DNA of 64,000 bases. It comes from Bacteroidia bacterium (GTDB lineage Bacteria; Bacteroidota; Bacteroidia; Chitinophagales; Saprospiraceae). This document shows positions 36,945 to 45,922 of the stretch, piece after piece. Position numbers and translations under genes: made by a program. The notes under the pieces are model-generated. The model saw only the letters and a program-made list of their open reading frames with translations. It had not been told where the DNA came from and did no database searches. The DNA is taken from assembly GCA_030426765.1 (NCBI GenBank), contig JAUHXV010000003.1:59239-123238 (forward strand), given 5' to 3'. Numbering within the stretch: position 1 is the first letter of the stretch; the number at the start of each line of letters is the position of its first letter.

Positions 36945-37164
36945 AAGAAAAACAAGCCTTTTCTGATGTGCCTGCACGTTTTCAAAAAAAGAAACGGCTT
37001 ACAAATTTTAATGATCTGATTGTCTCTTAATGAAAGCGGGATTGATGCACACATGTCATTCACGCCAAACCTGTTTTGCGACAAGGATGAAGACGGTGAT
37101 GAAAATCAATACCGACAGGAGCGCATAATTTTCCAAAAAAATTTAATATTATCTTTCATCACTG

Positions 37165-39042
37165 ATGATGAATACTTCCTTTCATTCAATCATGGTGATT
37201 CTCCTTTGGTTATACGCAGCATGGGATACTGCGGCTCAGACTGATGCAGATACCGTAATGGTGCGCCAATGGATAGATTCTGCCTGGGATATGCGGATTG
37301 AAGAACCGGAGAAGACTTTGATCCTCGCCCAAAAAGCGTTAGCTAAGAGCCCTGCGGATTTTTATTTTGGGAATGTTAACGCACTGCAACTTCACGGTGA
37401 ATCTTATTTTGGATTGGGGAAAATGGATAGTGCGCTGTATTACTACCACCTGGCGCTGCAGGCCTCTCTGTCGAAAGAGGATAGGTATGAGATTGGAAAT
37501 AACTACTCCAGCCTCGCTTCCATTTATCTGAGTACAGGCAGAAAAGATTCCTCCTTGTATTACTATGATCTGGCCATTGATTTGTTTGAAGACTCAAAGG
37601 ACTCATCATCACTCAGCGATGCGTTGCTCCGGTATGGCAATGTGCACAATGATATGGGCAATCATGCGCAGGCCATTGATGCCTATCTGGCATCCATTCG
37701 TATTTGTGAATCTATTGGCAGGGAACTCTATATCGCGTACAACTATGGAGCCATCGCCACCGTCCATGATAAGCAGGGAAATTTCGAACAGGCAGAAAAA
37801 TATTTTCTACAGGCGCTCGAGATATTTGAAAAACTGGATGACTGGTATGGTTTGATGGGCGTCTACAACAACCTCGGTGTGCTATACAAGAATCAGCAGA
37901 AATACGATCAGGCACTGAATGCCTACAATCAATCTCTTGTCTATTCTGATTCTATTTCTTTTACCCCAGGTCAGCTTTCTGCCCATACGAATCTAGGTAT
38001 ACTTCATACGAAGCTCAGACAATTTGAATTGGCGCTCCACCATTCCTCCATCGGCCTGGATCTCTCATATACCTTTGAAGACAAAGATGCCATTGGCGAC
38101 AATTTAAATTGGATAGCTCGCGCACAGCTGGGACTTAAGGATTATTCAACCGCTTTGGAAAATGCCAAGGCTGCTATTGACATCGGCCATGAAATAGAAT
38201 CTCTCGAAAGACAACGCGATGCGAGTCTGACCTTGTCTGAAGTATATGCCGCTACCCATCGGTATGCAGAGAGTCTGGAAATGTTCAAAGCATACGCTTC
38301 CATCAAGGATAGCCTGTTTAATATCGGAAAGACAAAGCAGATGGACGAATTACTCACCTTGTATGAGACGGAGAAGAAAGACAATGAAATTGCCCTGCTG
38401 GCAAAGAAAGCAGAAATTGACCAGATCAAAAAAACGAGACTCTGGATTGCCTTCGGGTTGAGTATTCTTACAGGTGGTCTGTTTATTTACCTCCAATGGG
38501 TGCGCAGAAGTCGAGACAGAAAAATTCATGCACAGGAAAAAGAACTTGAGATTCGCCGCCGCCGCACAGCAGAACTTGAGAATGAAAAGATCACGCGTGA
38601 ACTGGATTTTAAAAAGCAGGAGCTTGCTGCGAAAGCACTGCAACTGGCACGTAAGAATGAATTTCTGCAATCTGTTCAAAAACAGGTTGAACAGTTGCGT
38701 GAACACGGCACATCAGAAGTTGAAAACACGACACGACAAATTTCCCGACAGATTCGTCGCGATATCGAATCAGAAGAAGAGTGGGATCAGTTTCTTGCCA
38801 GTTTTCGCGAAGTGCATAAAGATTTTATCGATGAATTGCAGAAAACCTATCCCAGCCTGACTAAAGGTGAAATACGGTTGGCCTGCCTGATGAAAATGAA
38901 CCTCTCCGGCAAGGAGCTGGCCAGCATGCTGAATATCAGCTATGAAGGCATCAAAAAAGCAAGACACCGCATGCGCAAAAAGCTGAATATCGACTCTGAA
39001 ATTGACATTCAGGACTATATGCTTTCCTTTCCGGCCGTCTGA
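37165..39042 (+). CDS. TPR-transmembrane-HTH regulator
   Basis: The 625-residue protein has a signal-like N-terminus (1-24), about seven TPR repeats (residues 45-400; for example NNLGVLYKNQQKYDQALNAYNQSL), one transmembrane helix (about 421-438), a long charged coiled coil (445-530), and a C-terminal LuxR-like helix-turn-helix: LTKGEIRLACLMKMNLSGKELASMLNISYEGIKKARHRMRKKL. This class is common in Bacteroidota and is thought to sense a periplasmic signal and act on transcription from the membrane. It lies 206 bp upstream of the cytolysin-like gene in the same direction and may control it (inference). Confidence 0.85.
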   Translation: MMNTSFHSIMVILLWLYAAWDTAAQTDADTVMVRQWIDSAWDMRIEEPEKTLILAQKALAKSPADFYFGNVNALQLHGESYFGLGKMDSALYYYHLALQASLSKEDRYEIGNNYSSLASIYLSTGRKDSSLYYYDLAIDLFEDSKDSSSLSDALLRYGNVHNDMGNHAQAIDAYLASIRICESIGRELYIAYNYGAIATVHDKQGNFEQAEKYFLQALEIFEKLDDWYGLMGVYNNLGVLYKNQQKYDQALNAYNQSLVYSDSISFTPGQLSAHTNLGILHTKLRQFELALHHSSIGLDLSYTFEDKDAIGDNLNWIARAQLGLKDYSTALENAKAAIDIGHEIESLERQRDASLTLSEVYAATHRYAESLEMFKAYASIKDSLFNIGKTKQMDELLTLYETEKKDNEIALLAKKAEIDQIKKTRLWIAFGLSILTGGLFIYLQWVRRSRDRKIHAQEKELEIRRRRTAELENEKITRELDFKKQELAAKALQLARKNEFLQSVQKQVEQLREHGTSEVENTTRQISRQIRRDIESEEEWDQFLASFREVHKDFIDELQKTYPSLTKGEIRLACLMKMNLSGKELASMLNISYEGIKKARHRMRKKLNIDSEIDIQDYMLSFPAV

Positions 39043-39248
39043 TTTCTTCTCAGAAGCCGCATTTTTAATTTGTAAGGCACCTATTCGGGTTTTTTGTAAT
39101 AGACTGTATATCAGCTATATAGGATTTATTTTAAAGGTGTCCCCCCTTTGTCCACCCTTGTTTTTAGGACTTCTATCCATGCCCCGGCATATTTGCCCTC
39201 GAAATCACCGGCAAGACCGGTTTTCTTTCATCATAAAAACGCAACAAT

Positions 39249-41072
39249 ATGAAAAAGCTATTAGCGCTATGCTTCCTGGGGATGGCCTTGTGGGCATGTA
39301 ACAAAGACGAAGGAACAGGTTCCTTTTCCAATTATGACGATGTCATTGACTGGGGAGGGACAACCGAAGAACCACCACCGCCCAGCACAGAAGTGATCAA
39401 TTCATCCCTTGCCGATGAAGATCAGGATGGAGAACTCTGGCGTTGTACTACGTCCACATTGAGTGTGGGTTATTCCACTGGAGGTCAGTGTGGGTTTCCT
39501 CAATTCAACCCCAATGCATCTGTGATCTATCCGGGCTCTCTCCTTCAGGGAAAATCTCTCAGCAAAGCCACTCCTGACGTGATTGCTGTAGAGCGTGCCG
39601 GGGGAACGATCTCCATCGATATTCTGGACGGGAGTCCTACCTCTTCATTTGAAGTAGACAAGGTGACGAAGAGTTCTATCACAGATGCCTCGAATGCCAT
39701 CATCGCCGGTTCGACCGGTGCTATTCCCGCCAATATGGAATTCAGTTATGAAAAGATTCAAAGCAAAGAGCAAATGGCCGCCGCACTCAAAGTCGATTAC
39801 CACAATGCGTTTACCGAGATCGAAGCAAAGCTGAAATTTAGTTCGGATAAAGAATACAGCCGAACCATCGTAAACCTCACTCAGAGTTATTACACGATGA
39901 GTTATGATATTCCCACTTCGCTGGAGCAGGTCTTTGATCCTTCCGTCACCCCTCAGGATCTGGCGAAATATGTTGGGCCCGGCAATCCGGCCACCTATAT
40001 TTCTGATGTGACCTATGGACGTATTTATATGTTGCTGATCGAAACGACCTCAACGGAAACAGAAATGGATGCGGCTGTCAGTGCCTCGTTTAACGGTACG
40101 GTCACCGGGGGCGGTGTAGATGCCGAAGTCAACAAACTGTCCACACTAAAAAACCTGAAAGTAAAATTGTTCGCGTTTGGAGGAGAAGCCGGTTCTACAT
40201 TGCTGACGATAGGCAATGCCGGAGACCTGGGCGCCATCACTGAATTGCTCGCCGAAGGAACAGATATCCGTACGGGAAAACCAATTTCGTATGTCGTGCG
40301 CTCCGTGTATGACAATCAGATCGTAAAAGTGGGCTTGAATACAGAGTACGATGTGACAGATTGTGTTGCGTTGAATCCAAATGGCGCACCTCCGCCGTAT
40401 ACCGCCCATTGGGCTGGTTTACTCCTGACATTTGGTCCTATTGGGGCAGCAACTACTCTTGATGGGAAGGATCGGTTTATTCTGTTTAACAAAGAAGGAA
40501 CACAGTATATGTTATCACATGATGGAGCGTTGGAAGGACCTTTTGGCATCGATGAACTTGGTTCAGGCCCATGTCCATTAGACAACATCGGGGCAGCGGC
40601 GTATATCGAAGGTACCAGTACAGGCAATACAATTATGTTTTTCGATGAACGCGGAGTCAATCAATCCTATTTTCTTGGAGAGAATGGTACGTGGCTTCAA
40701 AAGGAGAGTGTGGCCAGTTGGGGTGGCGGGGATTTTCCGTTCAACCTGAATGGTATTAGCGCTGCTATGAACTATGGAGTCGAAGCCTCTCCATTGGATC
40801 CCAACTACTTCACGAATATCAGGGCATTTTTTGAAGCCAATTCAAAACGCTTTGTCTTGTATCGAAATAAAGAGCACGACAATTTTGACGGTGTCAGTCA
40901 CATGAACAATTTTGTGTTAAATCAGGATTATTTGTTTGATGAAGTCGGGGCTGCCATCGGATTTAAACTGGGCAATCAGCGCTACAGATTGTTGTTTAAT
41001 GGAGCCGGTGATACCTATGTGATTGCCGTCGATGCGTTCAATGATTATTACATCGGTCCGTTTCGGATTTGA
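39249..41072 (+). CDS. CDC-like (thiol-activated cytolysin family) lipoprotein with hemopexin-like C-terminus
   Basis: The 607-residue protein starts with a lipoprotein signal (lipobox LWAC, Cys17) followed by NKDE, which resembles the K-(D/E)2 surface-export signal known in Capnocytophaga. Residues 88-370 resemble domains 1-3 of cholesterol-dependent cytolysins: NASVIYPGSLLQGKSL, ISIDI, VTYGRIYMLLIETTSTETEM, the hinge glycine pair Gly311-Gly312 in FAFGGEAG, and KPISYVVRSVYDNQIVKV. The undecapeptide and domain 4 are absent. Instead residues about 385-607 show four repeats (DRFILFNKEGTQYML, NTIMFFDERGVNQSYF, KRFVLYRNKEH, YRLLFNGAGDTYVI), similar to a hemopexin-type four-bladed propeller. It may oligomerise into pores after binding a target; the target is unknown. 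Confidence 0.8.
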   Translation: MKKLLALCFLGMALWACNKDEGTGSFSNYDDVIDWGGTTEEPPPPSTEVINSSLADEDQDGELWRCTTSTLSVGYSTGGQCGFPQFNPNASVIYPGSLLQGKSLSKATPDVIAVERAGGTISIDILDGSPTSSFEVDKVTKSSITDASNAIIAGSTGAIPANMEFSYEKIQSKEQMAAALKVDYHNAFTEIEAKLKFSSDKEYSRTIVNLTQSYYTMSYDIPTSLEQVFDPSVTPQDLAKYVGPGNPATYISDVTYGRIYMLLIETTSTETEMDAAVSASFNGTVTGGGVDAEVNKLSTLKNLKVKLFAFGGEAGSTLLTIGNAGDLGAITELLAEGTDIRTGKPISYVVRSVYDNQIVKVGLNTEYDVTDCVALNPNGAPPPYTAHWAGLLLTFGPIGAATTLDGKDRFILFNKEGTQYMLSHDGALEGPFGIDELGSGPCPLDNIGAAAYIEGTSTGNTIMFFDERGVNQSYFLGENGTWLQKESVASWGGGDFPFNLNGISAAMNYGVEASPLDPNYFTNIRAFFEANSKRFVLYRNKEHDNFDGVSHMNNFVLNQDYLFDEVGAAIGFKLGNQRYRLLFNGAGDTYVIAVDAFNDYYIGPFRI

Positions 41073-41114
41073 TATCGAAAATTTTGAGCACTATAACGTG
41101 GTGCATTCAAATTG

Positions 41115-41146
41115 TTGCTGCGGAGTATGTATATGCTCCGCAGCAA
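41115..41146. terminator. hairpin downstream of the cytolysin-like gene
   Basis: TTGCTGCGGAGTAT (41115-41128) pairs with ATGCTCCGCAGCAA (41133-41146) over 14 bp with one G-U pair and a 4-nt loop. A short T-rich run (ATTTTA) follows. It lies between two convergent genes and probably terminates the cytolysin transcript. Confidence 0.65.
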
Positions 41147-41185
41147 TCATTTTAGTCTGAGGAAGGGACAGGTCAGCCGGAAAAG

Positions 41186-42385
41186 TTATTCTTTCCTGAA
41201 ATCAATCCTTTTATATTCAGATTCATCCGGTGGCCCGGCGGTGAAATTCATATGTGGTGTTCCTGTGAGGATCATGACCGTGGATGCGAACGTGAATCCG
41301 CGTCCGTCAGTCGCGTTGGTTCGGCAGACAGGATGATGCTTGCTGTCTTTTGAGCGCAGTACAGATTCAATCGTTTGCTGTGATAAAGATGAATTTGAGT
41401 TCATTCTGTTTTCCACAGCGGCATACCGTTGCTCCGTATTCGATTTACCCGGTTTGGCTCCTAAGTCGGGTGCATCATTTTTCATAAACCATGGCTTGTA
41501 ATCATCATTGACTATAGGATGGTTCGTATGGTAAAGAGCACCATTGGCATTTTCCGGCAAAAGCTCTTTTACCTTGTGGGCCGAAGTTTCAAAATCGAAC
41601 ACCTCATCGCGTATTCCAATCATATAATTCTGTCCGGAAGCATGTGAAACGATCTGGATAAATGCCAGAATCTGATCCCGGTCAGTCATCGATAATAAAC
41701 GACGAATAATAAAAGCTACCGGAAGACCCTCGGAGGAAGCGTTGAGTGGCATGAGTGTGTTGACACAAACCCCGATTCCGTGATCGTTCATTCCGTTGAG
41801 TGCAATCAGTCCGGGATGCGTTAAGATCATTTGTTTCGGGCCTGAGCCTCCCGGATCGAGATGGATCAGCGTTTGAAAACCATCCGTATAATTTTCCAGA
41901 TCCATATTTTGAGACAATAAAGTGGGATGGCTGTCCGAAGCGGGAACACCCAGACTGGTGCAATGGTGTAGGTTGGGGTCATTGAGATAAACCCAGAATT
42001 CATCAAGTAGGTTGAGTACCAGAATGTCATTAAACGATTGTCCTGCTCCCTGAGCGATTCCTTGTATCTCATCATATAATTCCGGCGTCCACTTTCTAAT
42101 AGCATCAGTAAACCGGGCATATTCCAGAAATTCCTCAATCACTTCGTCTGCATCCCTTCCGGTGACCTTACTTGTATTGGCCTTCCATTTCTCCAGGATC
42201 TGACCGATTTTGACTTGCAAAACTGAACCGTGCACATATCCAAGCGCAAACCCTTTCCCATTGAACGATAATTCAATGAGTTCGCGATGGCTTTCACGAG
42301 TTTGTCCAAATACATTGACTGCGAAGGCGGCAAGCAAACAGATGAGAGCAATGATCTTGTTGGGCAAAAGAACTCTCGTTAACAT
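41186..42385 (-). CDS. C45-family peptidase (acyltransferase-like Ntn hydrolase) with signal peptide
   Basis: The ATG at 42385 gives a good signal peptide (MLTRVLLPNKIIALICLLAAFAVNVFGQ) and leaves a 2-bp gap to the upstream gene; the longer start at 42409 would overlap it. The family includes isopenicillin N acyltransferase and acid-ceramidase-like enzymes that cut themselves before a cysteine nucleophile. Here the likely nucleophile is the cysteine in NLHHCTSLGV (residue 142 from this start), followed by the QNMDLENY and LTHPGLIALNGMNDHGIGV motifs. It is exported to the periplasm or beyond; the amide substrate is unknown. Confidence 0.82.
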   Translation of the reverse strand: MLTRVLLPNKIIALICLLAAFAVNVFGQTRESHRELIELSFNGKGFALGYVHGSVLQVKIGQILEKWKANTSKVTGRDADEVIEEFLEYARFTDAIRKWTPELYDEIQGIAQGAGQSFNDILVLNLLDEFWVYLNDPNLHHCTSLGVPASDSHPTLLSQNMDLENYTDGFQTLIHLDPGGSGPKQMILTHPGLIALNGMNDHGIGVCVNTLMPLNASSEGLPVAFIIRRLLSMTDRDQILAFIQIVSHASGQNYMIGIRDEVFDFETSAHKVKELLPENANGALYHTNHPIVNDDYKPWFMKNDAPDLGAKPGKSNTEQRYAAVENRMNSNSSLSQQTIESVLRSKDSKHHPVCRTNATDGRGFTFASTVMILTGTPHMNFTAGPPDESEYKRIDFRKE

Positions 42386-42387
42386 TC

Positions 42388-42801
42388 TCAGGCTTTTCCT
42401 TTGGCCCATTTACCGCCTAGCCATGCCATAGGGATATAGGCGAGCACGAGATCTGTAATATTAAACCACATCGGTGCTGCGAGGGATACGACGTTGATGA
42501 TACCACCCAGCAGGAAAAAACCTCCTACGATCAGGGCCATCGTCATACTCCGGGAGGCAGCGAGTTTTGCGGCGATGAATGCACCGACCAGCGTGCCCAG
42601 GGCATGTGCGAGAAACGGCATGATAAAATGCTTCGCTTCAAACAGATGGATATTTGCTTTTAGGCTTTCCGGGGAGGTGACATCTACGCCTTCCGGTGGT
42701 GGTATAACAGAGCCACTCAGCATAATGAGCGCAAAATTAACAAGGCCACCAATGAGTGCGCCGGCAATAACGGCAAGGATGTTTCGTACAGTTGGATTCA
42801 T
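42388..42801 (-). CDS. small four-helix membrane protein
   Basis: The 137-residue protein has four predicted transmembrane helices (about 7-28, 57-78, 86-107 and 112-130) with glycine-rich helix faces such as GALIGGLVNFALIM and GTLVGAFIAAKLA. I recognise it only as a conserved Bacteroidota membrane protein of unknown role. It lies 2 bp upstream of the C45 peptidase gene, so the two are probably cotranscribed. Confidence 0.75.
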   Translation of the reverse strand: MNPTVRNILAVIAGALIGGLVNFALIMLSGSVIPPPEGVDVTSPESLKANIHLFEAKHFIMPFLAHALGTLVGAFIAAKLAASRSMTMALIVGGFFLLGGIINVVSLAAPMWFNITDLVLAYIPMAWLGGKWAKGKA

Positions 42802-42934
42802 AATACGTTTTGTTTAGTGTGAGATCAACGCTGTGTATCTCCTTTGTGGTCTGCAACAACAAAAGATACTTTGAATATACAGAATTTCTAAAATCCATTA
42901 GACCATGCGCTGCAAATCAGAATAGGCTAGCATA

Positions 42935-43900
42935 CTATCTGGCGTTGACGACATCGGGATCGCCCATTTTGCCGGATTGATAATCATGAATCACCTGTTG
43001 CATTTCTTCTTTCGTATTTGTCACAAAAGGTCCATAAGAGAAGACAGGTTCGTTTAAAGGTTGTCCACCGAGCACAAGTAGTTCCGCACCATCTTTTGAA
43101 AAGAGATTGACGATGCTTTCACCTCGGTGGAAAAGTGCCACCTGGCCATCTTGAATAGCCTTTCTGCCTTCTGTTTCCACAGTACCGCGGATCACGTATG
43201 CGAATGCATTGTGGGTAGGATCAGTAGGGATGTCGAGGCAGGCATTAGGTGTAAGGCGAATGTGATAATAGAATGCCGGAGAGAGGAGTTCAATCTTAGA
43301 TTTGGCTTCGAATAGTTCGCCTAGCACAACTTTGGCAGAATACGAAGGGGTGTCGAGTGTACCCATTTTGTTGTCCTGATAAACAAAGGTTGACGGGGCA
43401 TCTCGTTTGTATCGGGCCGGCATATTGAGCCAGATTTGAAATCCATGATACCGACCCCCTTCATCATACAGTTTCTGTCCTGTTTCCTCCATGTGGATGG
43501 CGCCTCGTCCCGAACTGAACATCATAAAATCCCCTTTGCCTATCTGAAAGTCATAATTCAGACTGTCTTTATGGTGCCCGGTTCCGGCCAGAAAATAGGT
43601 AGTCGGAATAATACCGGCATGCGGATGTGCATCCACTCGTAGTGGCTGACTTTTTGGGGAGAGCTCGACAGGGCCAAATTCATCAAACAGCACATAAGGA
43701 GATACATAGTCGAGGTGGTTACCTGCAAATGCACGCAGAATAGGTAAAGTGCCCACTTTCGTTTTATCCGTGTTGAGCACTTTAAACACGGATCTGGCTT
43801 TTCCGGTACTAAACAAGCCTGAACTGCCTTTCAGCAATCTGGGCACGGCTGCCGACATGCCAAAGATGGCGGACCCATGAATAAAGATTCTGCGTTTCAT
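42935..43900 (-). CDS. pirin-family protein with export signal
   Basis: The 321-residue protein has the two cupin domains of pirin. The metal ligands are intact: HPH in RVDAHPHAGI and His/Glu in GRGAIHMEET. Unlike ordinary cytosolic pirins, it begins with MKRRIFIHGSAIFGMSAA, a basic n-region and hydrophobic stretch that looks like a Tat- or Sec-type export signal. Pirins may act as quercetinases or redox regulators; an exported form has no assigned role. A second, cytosolic pirin is encoded at 62676-63425. Confidence 0.88.
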   Translation of the reverse strand: MKRRIFIHGSAIFGMSAAVPRLLKGSSGLFSTGKARSVFKVLNTDKTKVGTLPILRAFAGNHLDYVSPYVLFDEFGPVELSPKSQPLRVDAHPHAGIIPTTYFLAGTGHHKDSLNYDFQIGKGDFMMFSSGRGAIHMEETGQKLYDEGGRYHGFQIWLNMPARYKRDAPSTFVYQDNKMGTLDTPSYSAKVVLGELFEAKSKIELLSPAFYYHIRLTPNACLDIPTDPTHNAFAYVIRGTVETEGRKAIQDGQVALFHRGESIVNLFSKDGAELLVLGGQPLNEPVFSYGPFVTNTKEEMQQVIHDYQSGKMGDPDVVNAR

Positions 43901-44005
43901 GGTTATAAAATTACGGTTTTCAGGTTAACACATGTGCAGTTTGTAATGTTGTCAGAATACAATCCTGATCACTGAGCGGTATCAAAACGTTCGGGCGGGC
44001 ATAAA

Positions 44006-44037
44006 AAAAACTGGCCGGGAATGTCCGGCCAGTTTTT
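44006..44037. terminator. strong intrinsic terminator downstream of the OmpA/TSP3 gene
   Basis: AAAAACTGGCCGG pairs with CCGGCCAGTTTTT over 13 bp around a 6-nt loop (44019-44024). The A and T tracts make it effective on both strands. It lies 22 bp downstream of the stop codon of the minus-strand OmpA gene (44060). Confidence 0.88.
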
Positions 44038-44059
44038 GATCATTACTTATTTCACTATT

Positions 44060-45505
44060 TTATTTTACCGCTCGCAGATGTACTCTTCTGCTAAGGATGT
44101 TGGCAGCTTGTTTGGTTTCTGCCTCAACTTCAAGTTCTCCTTTTCCAACGGCAGTCAGACGCTCAGCAGCCACACCTTTGCTTATCAGATAATCTTTAAC
44201 ATTGTCTGCACGCTTTTGTGACAACTTCATGTTGTAGTCTGCATTTCCAACCGGGCTTGCATAGCCATCAAGCACGATGTTAGCTTTTGGATTTTCCTGT
44301 ATCACTTCCAGTGCATAATCCAGGCGAGCCATATCGATGGTCGTCATCTTAGGATCATCATTGGCAAAATACAAGTTCATTTCAGGGCAACCGCCATTTT
44401 CTGCTTTTCCTGGATAGGTAGGACACAGGTCATCATCGTCATTGAGACCATCACCATCTGAATCAGGCACCGGACAACCGCCATGAGCTGAAGATCCGCG
44501 CTGATTAGGACATCTGTCCATATCATCGTTGATGCCGTCTCCATCAGAATCCGTTGGAGGGCAACCGTTGTATTTCAATTCACCGGCTTCGTTAGGACAT
44601 TTATCCACGTCATCAGCAAATCCATCACCGTCTGAATCCGGAACCGGGCATCCGCCATATTTACCAACACCGGCTTCATTCGGGCACTTGTCAGCATCAT
44701 CATTGATGCCATCACCGTCTGAATCCGGAATAGGACATCCGTTGTATTTAGGTACACCAGCAACTAATGGGCAAGCATCATTGACATCAGGCGTACCGTC
44801 GCCATCTGAGTCCAGTGCAGGAGCATCGCTCATCATCTCAGGTTCTGCCGGCTTGTCTTTGCCGGGGAAGCCTAAGGTCAGACCAACCTGGATAGCATCA
44901 TTGTACAACACACTTCCCTGGGTGTAGATATCCTGATAATCGCCTTTGACCGTATTAGAAAGTCCGTAGATGTATCTACCGTAAATCCCCAGATTACCCG
45001 TTACTTTTAATTCTAATCCACCGGTTACGGACAAAAATGTCTGTCCACCGGGCGCACCTGTATAACTCAGGTTCTGGTCATCGCCTTCAGCATCGTCCAA
45101 TTTGAGTTTGCCTCCCATATAATAATCCAGCTGTGGTCCTACGTATAGGCCAAGTGCTTTGAAAGGGCTGACTTTAAATAAAATTGGCACAGAGAGGTAA
45201 TTCATTTCAACTTCTCCGGAAGAAGATAAAGCAGTTGACGTACCAGCTGCAAACTTGGCTCCCATTTGAGAATACAGAAGTTCTGGTTGAATGGCAATGA
45301 CATCATTTAGTCCCAAATGAAAGAATGCACCAGCAGCAATCCCGGTTCGGGTATCAAAATTGCTGTCATCTGTAAAGCTTGATCCGGAACGAATATCCGC
45401 CAGGTTTACTCCGCCTTTAATACCAAAGTAAACTCTGTCATCCTGTTGCGCATACAATCCCGTAAACACGAGAAAGGCTGCAAGGGTAAGTAATAGGTTA
45501 CGCAT
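44060..45505 (-). CDS. OmpA-family outer-membrane protein with TSP3 calcium-binding repeats
   Basis: The 481-residue protein has a signal peptide ending in LYAQ, an N-terminal eight-stranded beta-barrel of the PorT/OMP_b-brl type (about 22-220), five thrombospondin type 3 repeats and a C-terminal OmpA domain that binds peptidoglycan (IVLDGYASPVGNADYNMKLSQKRADNVKDYL). The TSP3 repeats (DSDGDG...CP...GCP) would bind calcium and hold the barrel at a distance from the cell wall. In Bacteroidota such proteins are abundant and stabilise the envelope. It is a single gene followed by a strong terminator. Confidence 0.95.
   Translation of the reverse strand: MRNLLLTLAAFLVFTGLYAQQDDRVYFGIKGGVNLADIRSGSSFTDDSNFDTRTGIAAGAFFHLGLNDVIAIQPELLYSQMGAKFAAGTSTALSSSGEVEMNYLSVPILFKVSPFKALGLYVGPQLDYYMGGKLKLDDAEGDDQNLSYTGAPGGQTFLSVTGGLELKVTGNLGIYGRYIYGLSNTVKGDYQDIYTQGSVLYNDAIQVGLTLGFPGKDKPAEPEMMSDAPALDSDGDGTPDVNDACPLVAGVPKYNGCPIPDSDGDGINDDADKCPNEAGVGKYGGCPVPDSDGDGFADDVDKCPNEAGELKYNGCPPTDSDGDGINDDMDRCPNQRGSSAHGGCPVPDSDGDGLNDDDDLCPTYPGKAENGGCPEMNLYFANDDPKMTTIDMARLDYALEVIQENPKANIVLDGYASPVGNADYNMKLSQKRADNVKDYLISKGVAAERLTAVGKGELEVEAETKQAANILSRRVHLRAVK
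44378..44812 (-). repeat. five 87-bp tandem repeats coding TSP3 units
   Basis: Within the OmpA gene, five consecutive 29-codon units of the form DSDGDG-x2-D-x2-D-x-CP-x11-GCP occupy exactly 435 bp. The units have diverged at the DNA level, so they are old or under selection for the protein motif. Confidence 0.85.
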
Positions 45506-45922
45506 AAGTAAAGTTTTGTTTTAATGTATAAAATCTACACTATCAATACGATAATGATTATTTTCAAATAATTAACGCAAAACAATCACCTTCGAGCAGG
45601 GATTATAGGTGCGTATTGAAAAAACAAGATAGTTAATTACTTTCTCAAAAATACTAAATCTATCAATTGTCAGGAGGTGAAGTTAATCAAATATACATTT
45701 CTAAAAGCATAAATTGCCCGGCCTTCCGCTAATTATTCTAATTGCTGTTTTTTCAATGCACACCTTCCGGGCTGGTCTGTAAATTTCCAGCGTCTCGTTT
45801 GGTGGATTGCTGGCCTTGCCTGTAAATTCACACTACTTGTATTGAAACACAATGAATCTGTAAGGCTTTGTCACCATTTATTTTCAAAGAACTCTGTTTA
45901 GCAGTTGAGAACCCTTCAATGA
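45506..45922. other. 417-bp AT-rich divergent intergenic region
   Basis: It separates the OmpA gene (minus) from the DUF3667 gene (plus) and should hold both promoters. A TAGATTTT sequence near the OmpA start is a weak -7 candidate. I saw no coding sequence, RNA gene or clear operator. Confidence 0.4.

Noticed and set aside
41112..41336. 74-residue plus-strand frame
   Set aside because: It overlaps the terminator hairpin and the end of the C45 peptidase gene in antisense.
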